A stretch of DNA of 18,792 nucleotides, taken from contig JAWLBR010000061.1 of assembly GCA_041687495.1 (NCBI GenBank), positions 1 to 18,792 on the forward strand. Reading direction: 5' to 3'. Under the pieces are notes generated by a model, which was given only the letters and a program-made list of their open reading frames with translations, had not been told where the DNA came from and made no database searches. This DNA comes from JAWLBR01 sp041687495. GTDB lineage: Bacteria > Bacillota > Limnochordia > DTU087 > JAAYGB01. The position numbers and the translations under genes are program-made. Position 1 is the first letter of the stretch. Each line of letters starts with the position of its first letter. Of the stretch, positions 1 to 6,551 are shown piece by piece.

Positions 1-86
1 ATGTGTGAGCCCTCTTTTCCGACAGTTTTCCTGTCCATTATTATACCAGGCTCACTAAGAATCTCGAAATCTTTGTCTTGATTCAT
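1..86 (-). CDS. possible 5' end of a gene running off the left edge
   Basis: On the minus strand an ATG at 86 opens a reading frame that stays open to base 1 (28 complete codons, beginning MNQDKDFEIL). The peptide is charged and hydrophilic with no signal sequence. No clear Shine-Dalgarno sequence precedes it; a TATAAT-like hexamer lies only a few bases upstream of the ATG, so a leaderless start is conceivable. Too short to assign to a family, and it may be a chance ORF. Confidence 0.25.
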   Translation of the reverse strand, partial: MNQDKDFEILSEPGIIMDRKTVGKEGSH

Positions 87-138
87 GGGGACATTATAAA
101 GAAAGCCCTTGTAGAAAGTCAGCAAGACGGAGCCACCC

Positions 139-172
139 AAAAAAGACCCCACTCTGTTCGTTCGACAGAGTG
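139..172 (-). terminator. Rho-independent terminator of the 218-820 gene
   Basis: Reading the minus strand, perfect 8-bp arms CACTCTGT (150-157) and ACAGAGTG (165-172) enclose a 7-base loop. They are followed by GGGG and a run of six T (140-145 on the plus strand as A). It lies about 45 bases past the stop codon of the minus-strand gene, the expected place for its terminator. Confidence 0.7.
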
Positions 173-217
173 AGGCCTAACCGCTCAGAAGGTATCAGCC
201 TTCTAGTACACTATATT

Positions 218-820
218 CTAATCATTAATATCTTCAACGGTGATGGTAATTTGGCCACTGTATTCGCCTGCGAGTACGTCCCACCATTCCAAATCATCCC
301 AGCTATCCGATGTCTGCTTCGTTTTACCGGTGTTATACCAACCTATACCTACGTTCAATTCTCCACTATGTTTCCCGGGTGCAAAAGTATAGATAGCTTG
401 CGCATACTGTTGGCCCGGGTGACCAGTTACCTCATAACTTGAGGAATGACCGGATTTTTGTAGCAAAATTGCCGTGTGTAAAGCATCAGTTGCTGGAAAA
501 GTGCCAGTAAAATTCTCCGTCAGTGTGACTCTTACTGGTGTGTTCGTTGCAAATTCGAAGTCTCTGATGATGTTATAAGCATTACCCATAGCTGCCGGTG
601 AGTCCAAATCAAAGACCATAGGAGTGACATCCCACTTAGCAACATAAAGATACGGCAGAATGTTTATGGTAGTGTCAATAGTAGTATTGGGGTTACCGTT
701 CGGAAAAGCACTGAACGCATTACCACCCAGGGGTTGATTAGGCAAATCATGTTCAGCTGCAACAACAACGATACTCAGGCTCAGAACCAACATCAAAGCC
801 AAAACTGCACTTCTCTTCAC
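218..820 (-). CDS. secreted Ig-like (WxL/pilin-like) surface protein
   Basis: 200-residue predicted exported protein. The GTG start at 820 is preceded by AAGGAGGAATTA, an almost perfect ribosome binding site. Residues 1-22 form a signal peptide (Lys-Arg, hydrophobic run, VVAAE). The mature part is beta-strand-rich without cysteines. It opens with a strand like TTINILPYLYV, has a central TNTPVRVTLTEN strand, and ends GEYSGQITITVED. That closing G.Y.g.itiTV strand recurs in the products of 11995-12546 and 17176-17775, so the three look like one family. It resembles the C-terminal strand of WxL-type or fimbrial beta-sandwich domains by eye, but no family is assigned with certainty. Monocistronic, with its own terminator. 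Likely role (inference): an extracellular or periplasmic structural subunit. Confidence 0.8.
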   Translation of the reverse strand: MKRSAVLALMLVLSLSIVVVAAEHDLPNQPLGGNAFSAFPNGNPNTTIDTTINILPYLYVAKWDVTPMVFDLDSPAAMGNAYNIIRDFEFATNTPVRVTLTENFTGTFPATDALHTAILLQKSGHSSSYEVTGHPGQQYAQAIYTFAPGKHSGELNVGIGWYNTGKTKQTSDSWDDLEWWDVLAGEYSGQITITVEDIND

Positions 821-1029
821 TCTAATTCCTCCTTGTTTTGTTAGACTCCACTAGAACAATAACACCACATAATCAAAGGTTAATCAAAGAAGACTAACAA
901 TTTGGTCAAAGCACAGTACGTGCTGAAGATCCTGAGCAAAACCACCGAAAAAGGCATGATGAAGGTAATCGTCAGGTTGTTGGACACCTGGAGGAGAAGT
1001 ATCTCATATGGTAGGCTGCAACCAGTGAG

Positions 1030-1410
1030 TTGAATGAAGCGCATAAAGTCCCAGTCGCGAGAACTGGCGAGGACTGCAGAGGTATCCATTTGGGCCGAAA
1101 GCGATTGGCTATTGCATTAACCAGTGGGTCCATGACAGCCTTCTTACGCGATAAACGACGAAATCCCAAAAAAAGCCGCAGCGAGCGCTTTATCAAGCCG
1201 TTTGTGATTGCCCCGAAAGAACTTCTGTTATTCACTACCCCTCACGGGGCAAGAGCCAGTGCTGTCAAACTCAGTGTCATTGATAGTGCCAACGAGAATA
1301 GTCTGAAACCCGTTGAATACCTCGAGTCTTAAGCGTGCTACCATGCGCAAGCTTCAACACCCTAGATCAGTACCTACTGTGGCCAGACACAATACCTGAC
1401 CGCTGGCGAT
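1030..1410 (+). pseudogene. IS66-family transposase (TnpC) C-terminal remnant
   Basis: The frame 1030-1332 encodes a degraded version of the conserved C-terminal block of IS66 transposases. SERFIKPFVIAPKELLLF lines up with the family's AErairPFvigRKNwLF, and TPHGARASAVKLSVIDSANE with the following sPkGA.ASA..ysiietAk. The hallmark NN and RKN residues are altered. After 1332 the match resumes in another frame at about 1362-1410, where LDQYLLWPDTIPDRW corresponds to the usual LLPW...P terminus. Frame change, internal stop and missing N-terminal two thirds show it is dead. I see no left end, orfA/orfB or inverted repeats of the element. Confidence 0.7.
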
Positions 1411-1692
1411 TCCTTCCAGAAGACAGCGCAGGCCCTGCCTCGTGAGAGTAAGGCGATTGCTTTTGTCGTTGACATTTGGCCGGGGATGGTGGCCTTTCTC
1501 CAACCGGAAGTAGTGGAGCCAAAACCCATACTCAGACCACTAGGGAATCTTCATCTTATTCTTGAGGCATATACAGAATGCGAAGAGATATGGCTCGAGA
1601 GGCTCAATTCGAAATATAGCTGCACAATGGCGGCGAAACCGTTAGTTGCCTTGCTAGGATCTATGGCCCCTGCAGCTAGATATCCTTTCTGA
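1411..1692 (+). pseudogene. unidentified ORF remnant
   Basis: An open frame (GDSFQKTAQALPRESKAIAF onward) continues through the ATG at 1486 to a stop at 1690-1692, without a ribosome binding site at any start. A stretch such as QALPRESKAIAFVVDIW faintly recalls the strand pattern of DUF3352-type proteins, which is only an impression. It directly abuts the IS66 remnant, so it may be a 3' gene fragment left by a deletion or insertion. Function unknown. Confidence 0.25.
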
Positions 1693-1797
1693 CCGGAGTG
1701 TTGAACAACAGACGTCCATCAAAGGGCGTACATTTCGACCAGATTCGTTGCCCAGGTACGGACGAAAACCTGGACCTAATGAGTCAGGAGGTAGTCT

Positions 1798-1869
1798 GTG
1801 TATTCATATGAGGGTCACATGGGAGAAGTGAGGCTTTACATCAATCTTACAATGCAGGTGTTTTTCTAA
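1798..1869 (+). CDS. micro-ORF (23 aa) upstream of regulator gene
   Basis: A perfect AGGAGGT (1786-1792) sits 5 bases before a GTG that opens 23 codons (starting MYSYEGHMGEVRLY) ending at TAA 1867-1869. The stop is 69 bases before the regulator start at 1939. The peptide has no family I recognise. It could be a leader peptide coupled to the regulator, a small protein, or the remains of a broken gene that kept its ribosome binding site. Confidence 0.3.
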   Translation: MYSYEGHMGEVRLYINLTMQVFF

Positions 1870-1938
1870 AAGTGGGAATTCATAAACTATACACAAGATG
1901 CGAGGTGTACCATGTTCTATCTGGGGTAGGTGGTCTAT

Positions 1939-3123
1939 TTGACTGAGCAAGGGGTTTTGAGGGTTTATGGACTAGGGTCGTTTCGGATCGAAGTGTGTGG
2001 TAGGTCTTATCCAGAGAACGAGTGGAAGTCGCAAAAGGCACTGGAACTGCTTAAGTACCTGCTTGTTCACAGGGATCGAGTGGTGTCTGCTGAGATGATG
2101 ATCGAAGACTTGTGGCCAGAATTTGGCCCAGGCCACGGCAGAAAGCGTCTGTACGATACCGTGTATCGCCTGAGGCAGGCGATAGATCATGGCAACTCGG
2201 ATAGCTACATTACCAAGACAGCAACAGGGTATTGCCTAAACCCCAACGGAAGGTATTGGCTTGATTGGCAACGCCTGACAGATTTGATGCAATCACCATG
2301 GGGGTCAGAGGGCGAATCTGAGTCTGAACTAAGGATTCTCCAAGAGGTCGTTGCTCTGTATCGCGGCCCATTTTTGGCTGCAGATATTTACCAAGAGTGG
2401 ACTCAAGCCCCCAGAGAGCGCTACCGAGAGATGTATCTCCAGGCTCTGTATAGGTTGGCGCAGCAGTTCTGGAGTTTTGGTCAGGACGACGACGCGCTTG
2501 AGCTTTTACGCCGTGGGATCGATGAAGACCCTTATCGCGAAGAGTTATACCTACTAACAGCGCGGATCTTCATCACAGGCAAGCATTGGCATGACGCCAT
2601 GCAAACCTATCGGAAGTACGAAAAAGTGATGAAGCGAGATCTGGGGCTTTCCCTGTCAAAGCAGATTCAGGAAGACTTTTGGAGGCTCTGGGCTGATGTC
2701 GATTCCAGGCCGGGCGCGATGGACTCAGGACCAAATCCGTCATCTGAACCTGATGTTACAGGGGCAATGATCTGCAGCCTGGAGTCTTTTCGATTTCTAT
2801 GCTCTATGGAGACAAGGCACGTGACCCGCGAAGCTATTCGGTTTACTCTTTTGACCATCACGTTTTCCGAAGCCATTGATGTAACGGTGATGGGTTCCAT
2901 CCTTCAGAAGATAGCAGCGGGGCTGCGCTGCACCGACGCTGTGGCCCATGGGGGATTGGAGACGATTTATGTTCTTCTTCACGATGCATCTATCGACGAT
3001 CGCAAAGTGATCTCGGCTCGCATGCATCGGTGTCTGGCTCCCACTACCACTGGTTCTGTACCCAAGCTTGAATGGAAAGAGATTAATCAAGCCCATCAGG
3101 TTGAGCTAGCATCCAGCGTTTAG
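1939..3123 (+). CDS. SARP/BTAD-type transcriptional regulator with degenerate GGDEF-like C-terminus
   Basis: About 394 residues. Residues 8-95 form an OmpR-type winged helix as in AfsR/SARP regulators (LRVYGLGSFRIEV, the conserved W-K-SQKALELLKYLL helix, then LWPEFG and RLYDTVYRLRQAI). Residues about 130-260 form the helical BTAD/TPR-like domain (VALYRGPFLA.DIY.EW, DPYREELY). Residues about 275-390 carry a degraded nucleotide-cyclase fold: LRCTDAVAHGGLETIYVLL aligns with R..D.vaRyGGDEFaillp but lacks the catalytic Asp/Glu. I prefer the TTG at 1939 because AGGTGG (1928-1933) is well spaced; a GTG at 1930 in frame lies too close to its only purine-rich site. It precedes the amyloid-like operon on the same strand, separated by a terminator. 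Paralogue of the 15456-16655 product. Probably an activator of nearby envelope genes (inference). Confidence 0.85.
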   Translation: MTEQGVLRVYGLGSFRIEVCGRSYPENEWKSQKALELLKYLLVHRDRVVSAEMMIEDLWPEFGPGHGRKRLYDTVYRLRQAIDHGNSDSYITKTATGYCLNPNGRYWLDWQRLTDLMQSPWGSEGESESELRILQEVVALYRGPFLAADIYQEWTQAPRERYREMYLQALYRLAQQFWSFGQDDDALELLRRGIDEDPYREELYLLTARIFITGKHWHDAMQTYRKYEKVMKRDLGLSLSKQIQEDFWRLWADVDSRPGAMDSGPNPSSEPDVTGAMICSLESFRFLCSMETRHVTREAIRFTLLTITFSEAIDVTVMGSILQKIAAGLRCTDAVAHGGLETIYVLLHDASIDDRKVISARMHRCLAPTTTGSVPKLEWKEINQAHQVELASSV

Positions 3124-3193
3124 CGTGTGCATCTGGCTTCTTTACGCTGAGATAGACACCGTGTTCCATACAGCTTATATAGACAGAGAACCA

Positions 3194-3223
3194 AGACGGC
3201 AGCCGCACAGTAGGCTGCCGTCT
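3194..3223 (+). terminator. terminator-like hairpin after the first regulator
   Basis: Perfect 11-bp arms AGACGGCAGCC (3194-3204) and GGCTGCCGTCT (3213-3223) around an 8-base loop, 70 bases past the regulator stop. The following bases (CGCTGTTTGTC) make only a poor T tract. It should separate the regulator transcript from the operon that begins at 3421. Confidence 0.6.
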
Positions 3224-3420
3224 CGCTGTTTGTCTACAGCCATAGAAAAAAACTTAGAAACGAGTTCTAAACGATCTCCGGTGAGAAATCCCGACGACTC
3301 GGCATCATTATGATAAGCAGTGAAATAGCAGTTAAGGTGTCTAGGAGGTGGCAGCTCAGGTAGGTCTTGGTGCTCAGAGTGTTGCGGACGTTTCGGTAAA
3401 AACTTCGGAGGTGTACTGAA

Positions 3421-3969
3421 TTGAGAAAGAGTTTAATGGTAGCGTGGATCTTGGGATTGGTTGCAGTGCTGTGCCTGAGTTCAGGCGTGTGGGCCGACAA
3501 ATGTGACGGTGGCTGTGGGGGTGAAGGCAACGGCAAGACCACCAATAATGTCGACGTTGACGTTGTCAAGATCGTCGATCTGACTGGTGCAGGTGCCGCG
3601 GCTTCTGCGAAGTTAGTCGGAGCGGCCAGTGCCGATGCTGTGACAAGTAAATACGGCGAAATCAGTGGGGAAGCTTTCTTTGAGTCAGTTGGCATTACCA
3701 CTGTTAACATGGCTGCCGGTAATGCAAACATAGTGCAGGCCAACACTGGGCTGGAGATCTTGGCTGTAGATGGCGTTGAACTGGAGGGTGCGACTGCGAC
3801 CACTGTGAACTCAACATTCAATGAGTCCGGTACAGTCCGGTACGACGAGATCAGTGGCAACGCATTCGCTGGCGCCACAGGCATCACCACTGTCCAGATG
3901 AGCTCGGGTAACGGTAATGTGCTGCAGAGCAACGTTAATGTTGGAGTCGGTCTGGGCTTCCCTAAGTGA
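3421..3969 (+). CDS. secreted Fap-like amyloid subunit with two imperfect repeats
   Basis: 182 residues. TTG start with GGAGGTG 7 bases upstream. Residues 1-25 are a signal peptide ending at about VWA; the mature protein begins with a Cys-x3-Cys, Gly-rich segment (CDGGCGGEGNGK). Two imperfect repeats follow: residues 78-113 (YGEISGEAFF...GITTVNMAAGNANIVQAN) and 141-176 (YDEISGNAFA...GITTVQMSSGNGNVLQSN). The pattern of alternating hydrophobics with GN.N..Q.N is that of Pseudomonas FapB/FapC functional-amyloid repeats (GVN.AAGd.N.Q.N). It is shorter than FapC, without the long linkers, and the cysteine motif is N-terminal rather than a C-terminal CxxC. As first gene of the operon, ahead of a C39 peptidase and a barrel, it is the likely major fibre subunit (inference); a repeat adhesin that does not form amyloid is the alternative. 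Confidence 0.75.
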   Translation: MRKSLMVAWILGLVAVLCLSSGVWADKCDGGCGGEGNGKTTNNVDVDVVKIVDLTGAGAAASAKLVGAASADAVTSKYGEISGEAFFESVGITTVNMAAGNANIVQANTGLEILAVDGVELEGATATTVNSTFNESGTVRYDEISGNAFAGATGITTVQMSSGNGNVLQSNVNVGVGLGFPK

Positions 3970-3986
3970 CTGAGAAAGATGACATG

Positions 3987-4006
3987 GGGCGGGTTTGTTC
4001 CCGCCC
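3987..4006 (+). promoter_or_regulatory. intercistronic hairpin after the subunit gene
   Basis: Perfect 7-bp GC arms GGGCGGG (3987-3993) and CCCGCCC (4000-4006) with a 6-base loop, followed by TAAATGTTAGG instead of a T run. It lies 18 bases after the subunit stop and 41 bases before the next start. The position and weak downstream T content fit a partial terminator or a 3' mRNA-stabilising structure that would keep the subunit in excess over the export genes. Confidence 0.5.
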
Positions 4007-4046
4007 TAAATGTTAGGCTTTGAGTTACCCGAAAGGAGACAAAGCG

Positions 4047-4736
4047 GTGAAAGTACGCCGTATGCTCCAAATAGGACTGCTGGTGGGGGTAGTGCTGGTC
4101 GCCTGGAATCCAGGTGAAGCTGCCCAGATTCACATCAACACTGCTCTGGGCGTTCGGCTGAGGGTGTCAGTGGAAAGCGCTATTGAACAGCAGTTCGAAG
4201 GTGTGGTGCTCCAGCAGTGGGACGCAAGCTGCGGCTCGGCGGCACTGGCCACAGTTCTGACTTTCCTCTACCACGACACTGTCTCAGAAGATGAGCTGGT
4301 TGCGTCGATGTCTGGGGGGAAGGGAATTGTCCCGGACATAGGGTTCTCGATGTTGGACATCAAGACGGCTGGGGAGGCAAGGGGATACCGGGTTCATGGG
4401 TTCAAGGGCACCACCGAGGCTTTGAGCCAGCTGAAGATTCCGGTCATCGTGCTGCTGCGTTTTGGTGGTCTCCAGCATTTTGTTGTCGTGAGGCAGGTTC
4501 AGGACGGCAGGGTAAATCTGGCTGATCCAGCACTGGGAAACTCATCTTTATCAACGGGAGACTTCCAGTCTCGGTGGAACGGGGTGTTCCTAGTTATTGA
4601 AAAGCCAGGATATGTGTTTACCGGCGCAGAGCAGTCGAAGGAGTATGCAGCACCACTGGCTCCAGAGTATCAAGACATCCGGAGGTTTACACGTCATGCA
4701 ATCGGGAGCAGTAAAGTCGAAACTGCTGAGTTCTGA
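4047..4736 (+). CDS. C39-family cysteine peptidase, FapD-like
   Basis: 229 residues. I choose the GTG at 4047 because AAAGGAGA (4032-4039) is optimally placed; the longer TTG frame from 4020 would bury that site. An N-terminal hydrophobic segment (about residues 6-20, ending GEAA) should export or anchor the protein. Then comes a complete stand-alone C39 domain: oxyanion Gln56 and catalytic Cys62 in LQQWDASCGSAAL, His144 in GLQHFVVV and Asp160 in NLADPALG. All triad residues are present, so it should be active. Stand-alone C39 peptidases are the FapD component of Fap systems, whereas bacteriocin exporters carry this domain fused to an ABC transporter, absent here. Located between two repeat-bearing secreted proteins, which are its obvious candidate substrates. 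A general periplasmic C39-like peptidase is the alternative. Confidence 0.85.
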   Translation: MKVRRMLQIGLLVGVVLVAWNPGEAAQIHINTALGVRLRVSVESAIEQQFEGVVLQQWDASCGSAALATVLTFLYHDTVSEDELVASMSGGKGIVPDIGFSMLDIKTAGEARGYRVHGFKGTTEALSQLKIPVIVLLRFGGLQHFVVVRQVQDGRVNLADPALGNSSLSTGDFQSRWNGVFLVIEKPGYVFTGAEQSKEYAAPLAPEYQDIRRFTRHAIGSSKVETAEF

Positions 4737-4761
4737 GGCTGAGCAGAAAGGGTGGAGAAGA

Positions 4762-5145
4762 ATGAGACATAGGCTTTCTATGGTCTGGATAATAGTGCTG
4801 CTGGCCAGCGTAGTAAGTTCAGCGGTGGCAACAGCTGCAGAACCGGCGGTCTTGGTGGAGCTGAGCGACAGCGAACTTGATTCAGTGGTCGGAGCTGGTT
4901 TGGTCCAACTGGAGCGAGTGGCTTCAGAGTTTGATGGAACAGCCCTGGAGTGGCACGTAAGCGGCATTTCCGGAAACGCTTTTCGTAATGCCTCAGGTTT
5001 TGCCTTTCTCACAACGGTGTCCGGTGATGGAAACTTTGTTCCCACCAACGTGGATGTGGACATTGAAGTGTACTTCTTTGAGATTAATGCAGACACCGTT
5101 AATTTTGATGGGTGGGACATGGTTCCGCTTCTGCAGTCTTACTGA
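4762..5145 (+). CDS. second secreted repeat protein (minor amyloid subunit/FapE-like position)
   Basis: 127 residues, ATG start with GGTGGAGAAG just upstream, 25 bases after the C39 gene. Signal peptide about residues 1-26 (ATAAE). Residues 34-46 read LSDSELDSVVGAG, a pattern of the double-glycine-like leaders found in many small exported proteins and a plausible C39 cleavage region. One copy of the fibre repeat follows at residues 66-103 (VSGISGNAFRNASGF...VSGDGNFVPTNVDVDIEV), matching the two repeats of the 3421-3969 product. The tail is short, acidic and aromatic. The position after the peptidase and before the barrel is where fap operons encode the minor secreted component. Nucleator, fibre-associated protein or peptidase substrate are all possible. 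Confidence 0.7.
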   Translation: MRHRLSMVWIIVLLASVVSSAVATAAEPAVLVELSDSELDSVVGAGLVQLERVASEFDGTALEWHVSGISGNAFRNASGFAFLTTVSGDGNFVPTNVDVDIEVYFFEINADTVNFDGWDMVPLLQSY

Positions 5146-5330
5146 GCATGAACTGGTGCTCGGAGTCCTAGCAGAAGGCATCAGTGCAAGCCAACACCGG
5201 CCATATCCGGTCTGGCGGCCTCTTGCCGCGCCATGGAGAATGGACAAAATTTTCTTGTTACCACGACCCCATACAAGGTATAGAAGTGAATTGACCGAAT
5301 ATCTGAGCATATCAGACAGGGGGGCGCGGT

Positions 5331-6281
5331 ATGAAGCATAGAATCTGGTTGCACGTTATGTGGTTGTCTGCTTTGCTGGCAGTACTGGGGATATCGTCAC
5401 CAATGCTGGCGGAGGAGACATCGCCTGGAGACTCAACGTCGACTGTCTCAGGCACTCCAAACAGTCTGGAGATCGATTGGAGTACGTCTTATGTTCACTT
5501 CTCCAAGAATAAGCTGATCGTTAACGGGTACAGCATTTACGATGCCATTATCATTGGTGAACTGCAGGTAGATGAGATCAAGCGGGATATCATCACCTCG
5601 ACTGTAACACTAAGCGGTACCATTGGCGCTGGCGTTAGTCTGGAGGCGGCTGTGCCTTTGCGTTATCAGAGAGACGACATGCTCGAGCGGGGAAGTAGTG
5701 ACGAAAAGGGCGACCCGACCGAGGAAGTCTGGCGAGGATACGGCCTGGGGGACATTGACTTGGCTGTCAGCTACCAGCGAAGGAAAACTACGGAGAACAC
5801 GGTTCCGTTAGTCACAACCGTTGGGCTAAGAATTCCCACCGGAGTATCTCCATACGCCGTGTCTCAAGGCGAGGTGCCCACTGGGAGTGGACATTGGGGA
5901 GCACGGATCGGCTTCACGAAAGTTAAGGCACTGGATCCTGCTGCAATCTTTGGTAGTGTCAGCTACGTCTGGAACGCTCAGCGCAGTGTTGACGGACGTG
6001 GAAAGATCGATCCTGGAGATACCATTCAGTACTCTGTTGGTATGGCCTATGCTCTAAACCAGGTACTGTCCGCTAACCTAAGGTTTGAGCAAGGATTTAC
6101 CGGAAAGACCACTGTTGATGGTGCGAGTAGGGTGGGCTCGGATGCCAATACAGCAAGCCTGAACATCGGGGTAACTTATATCACCGATTCGAATCGAGCG
6201 GTAGATTTCGCCGTAGGTGTTGGCCTCACCGAGGACTCTCCGGATTTCATGGTTAGGGTCGGATTCCCGTTTGGGCACTAA
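5331..6281 (+). CDS. outer-membrane beta-barrel transporter, FapF-like role
   Basis: 316 residues. ATG preceded by an AGGGGGG tract. Signal peptide about 1-27 (SSPMLA). The rest alternates amphipathic strands and turns typical of the MetA/phenol-degradation-type transporter barrel family: GYGLGDIDLAVSYQ, TTVGLRIPTGVSP, IGFTKVKALDPAAIFGSVSY, MAYALNQVLSANLRFEQGF, and the C-terminal beta-signal-like DFMVRVGFPFGH. Shorter than Pseudomonas FapF and without its N-terminal coiled coil and plug. Last gene of the operon, 185 bases after the second secreted protein and followed by a strong terminator. Probable role (inference): outer-membrane pore for the two repeat proteins. It also implies that the cell has an outer membrane. 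Confidence 0.75.
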   Translation: MKHRIWLHVMWLSALLAVLGISSPMLAEETSPGDSTSTVSGTPNSLEIDWSTSYVHFSKNKLIVNGYSIYDAIIIGELQVDEIKRDIITSTVTLSGTIGAGVSLEAAVPLRYQRDDMLERGSSDEKGDPTEEVWRGYGLGDIDLAVSYQRRKTTENTVPLVTTVGLRIPTGVSPYAVSQGEVPTGSGHWGARIGFTKVKALDPAAIFGSVSYVWNAQRSVDGRGKIDPGDTIQYSVGMAYALNQVLSANLRFEQGFTGKTTVDGASRVGSDANTASLNIGVTYITDSNRAVDFAVGVGLTEDSPDFMVRVGFPFGH

Positions 6282-6360
6282 TTGGCTCCGAATAGCAATG
6301 GTTCAAATGGCAGGATGAGCAACTTGGGTTGTCTCATTGCTGGGTGGACATGGAAGGGCT

Positions 6361-6389
6361 GGCGGCAAGCGAAACACTTGCCGCCTTTT
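6361..6389 (+). terminator. Rho-independent terminator closing the amyloid-like operon
   Basis: Perfect 9-bp arms GGCGGCAAG (6361-6369) and CTTGCCGCC (6377-6385), 7-base loop, then TTTT (6386-6389). It lies 79 bases past the stop of the barrel gene. Confidence 0.8.
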
Positions 6390-6551
6390 CGCGGCGTCCG
6401 CTCACAGGGTATGCCTAGAGTGGACAACCAATGGGAAGGCTGCAGTTTCTACAAAGGATACTGTTGGCTGGAATCGAACTGTGACACAAGGTAGTGCTTA
6501 TTTAGCTGCTACATCAAAGTTTTGCAGCATAGCGGCGAGGAGGAGATACAT

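Larger units (their letters stand above)
821..1938. other. long stretch without an intact gene
   Basis: About 1.1 kb between the minus-strand secreted-protein gene and the first BTAD regulator. It holds an IS66 transposase remnant (1030-1410), an unidentified ORF remnant (about 1411-1692) and a micro-ORF with a perfect ribosome binding site (1798-1869). I see nothing recognisable in 821-1029 or 1693-1785 beyond a 6-bp hairpin (CCAGGT/ACCTGG) near 1752-1774. The stretch reads as decayed mobile-element insertion territory. Confidence 0.6.

Noticed and set aside
880..1089. Minus-strand hydrophobic frame in the decayed region
   Set aside because: No ribosome binding site or family resemblance, and it partly overlaps the IS66 remnant on the other strand.
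3495..3540. Lipoprotein signal in the first subunit (Cys soon after the signal peptide)
   Set aside because: The residues before the Cys (VWADKC) do not fit a lipobox; ordinary signal peptidase cleavage after VWA is more likely.
3267..4133. Long minus-strand open frame (288 codons) opposite the first subunit gene
   Set aside because: It is antisense to a gene with a ribosome binding site, signal peptide and internal repeats. Its Pro/Ser/Thr-rich composition is the reverse image of the Gly/Ala/Asn-rich subunit.
4590..5120. Minus-strand frame of 176 codons opposite the second secreted protein
   Set aside because: A shadow frame without ribosome binding site or recognisable domain; the plus-strand gene explains the sequence.
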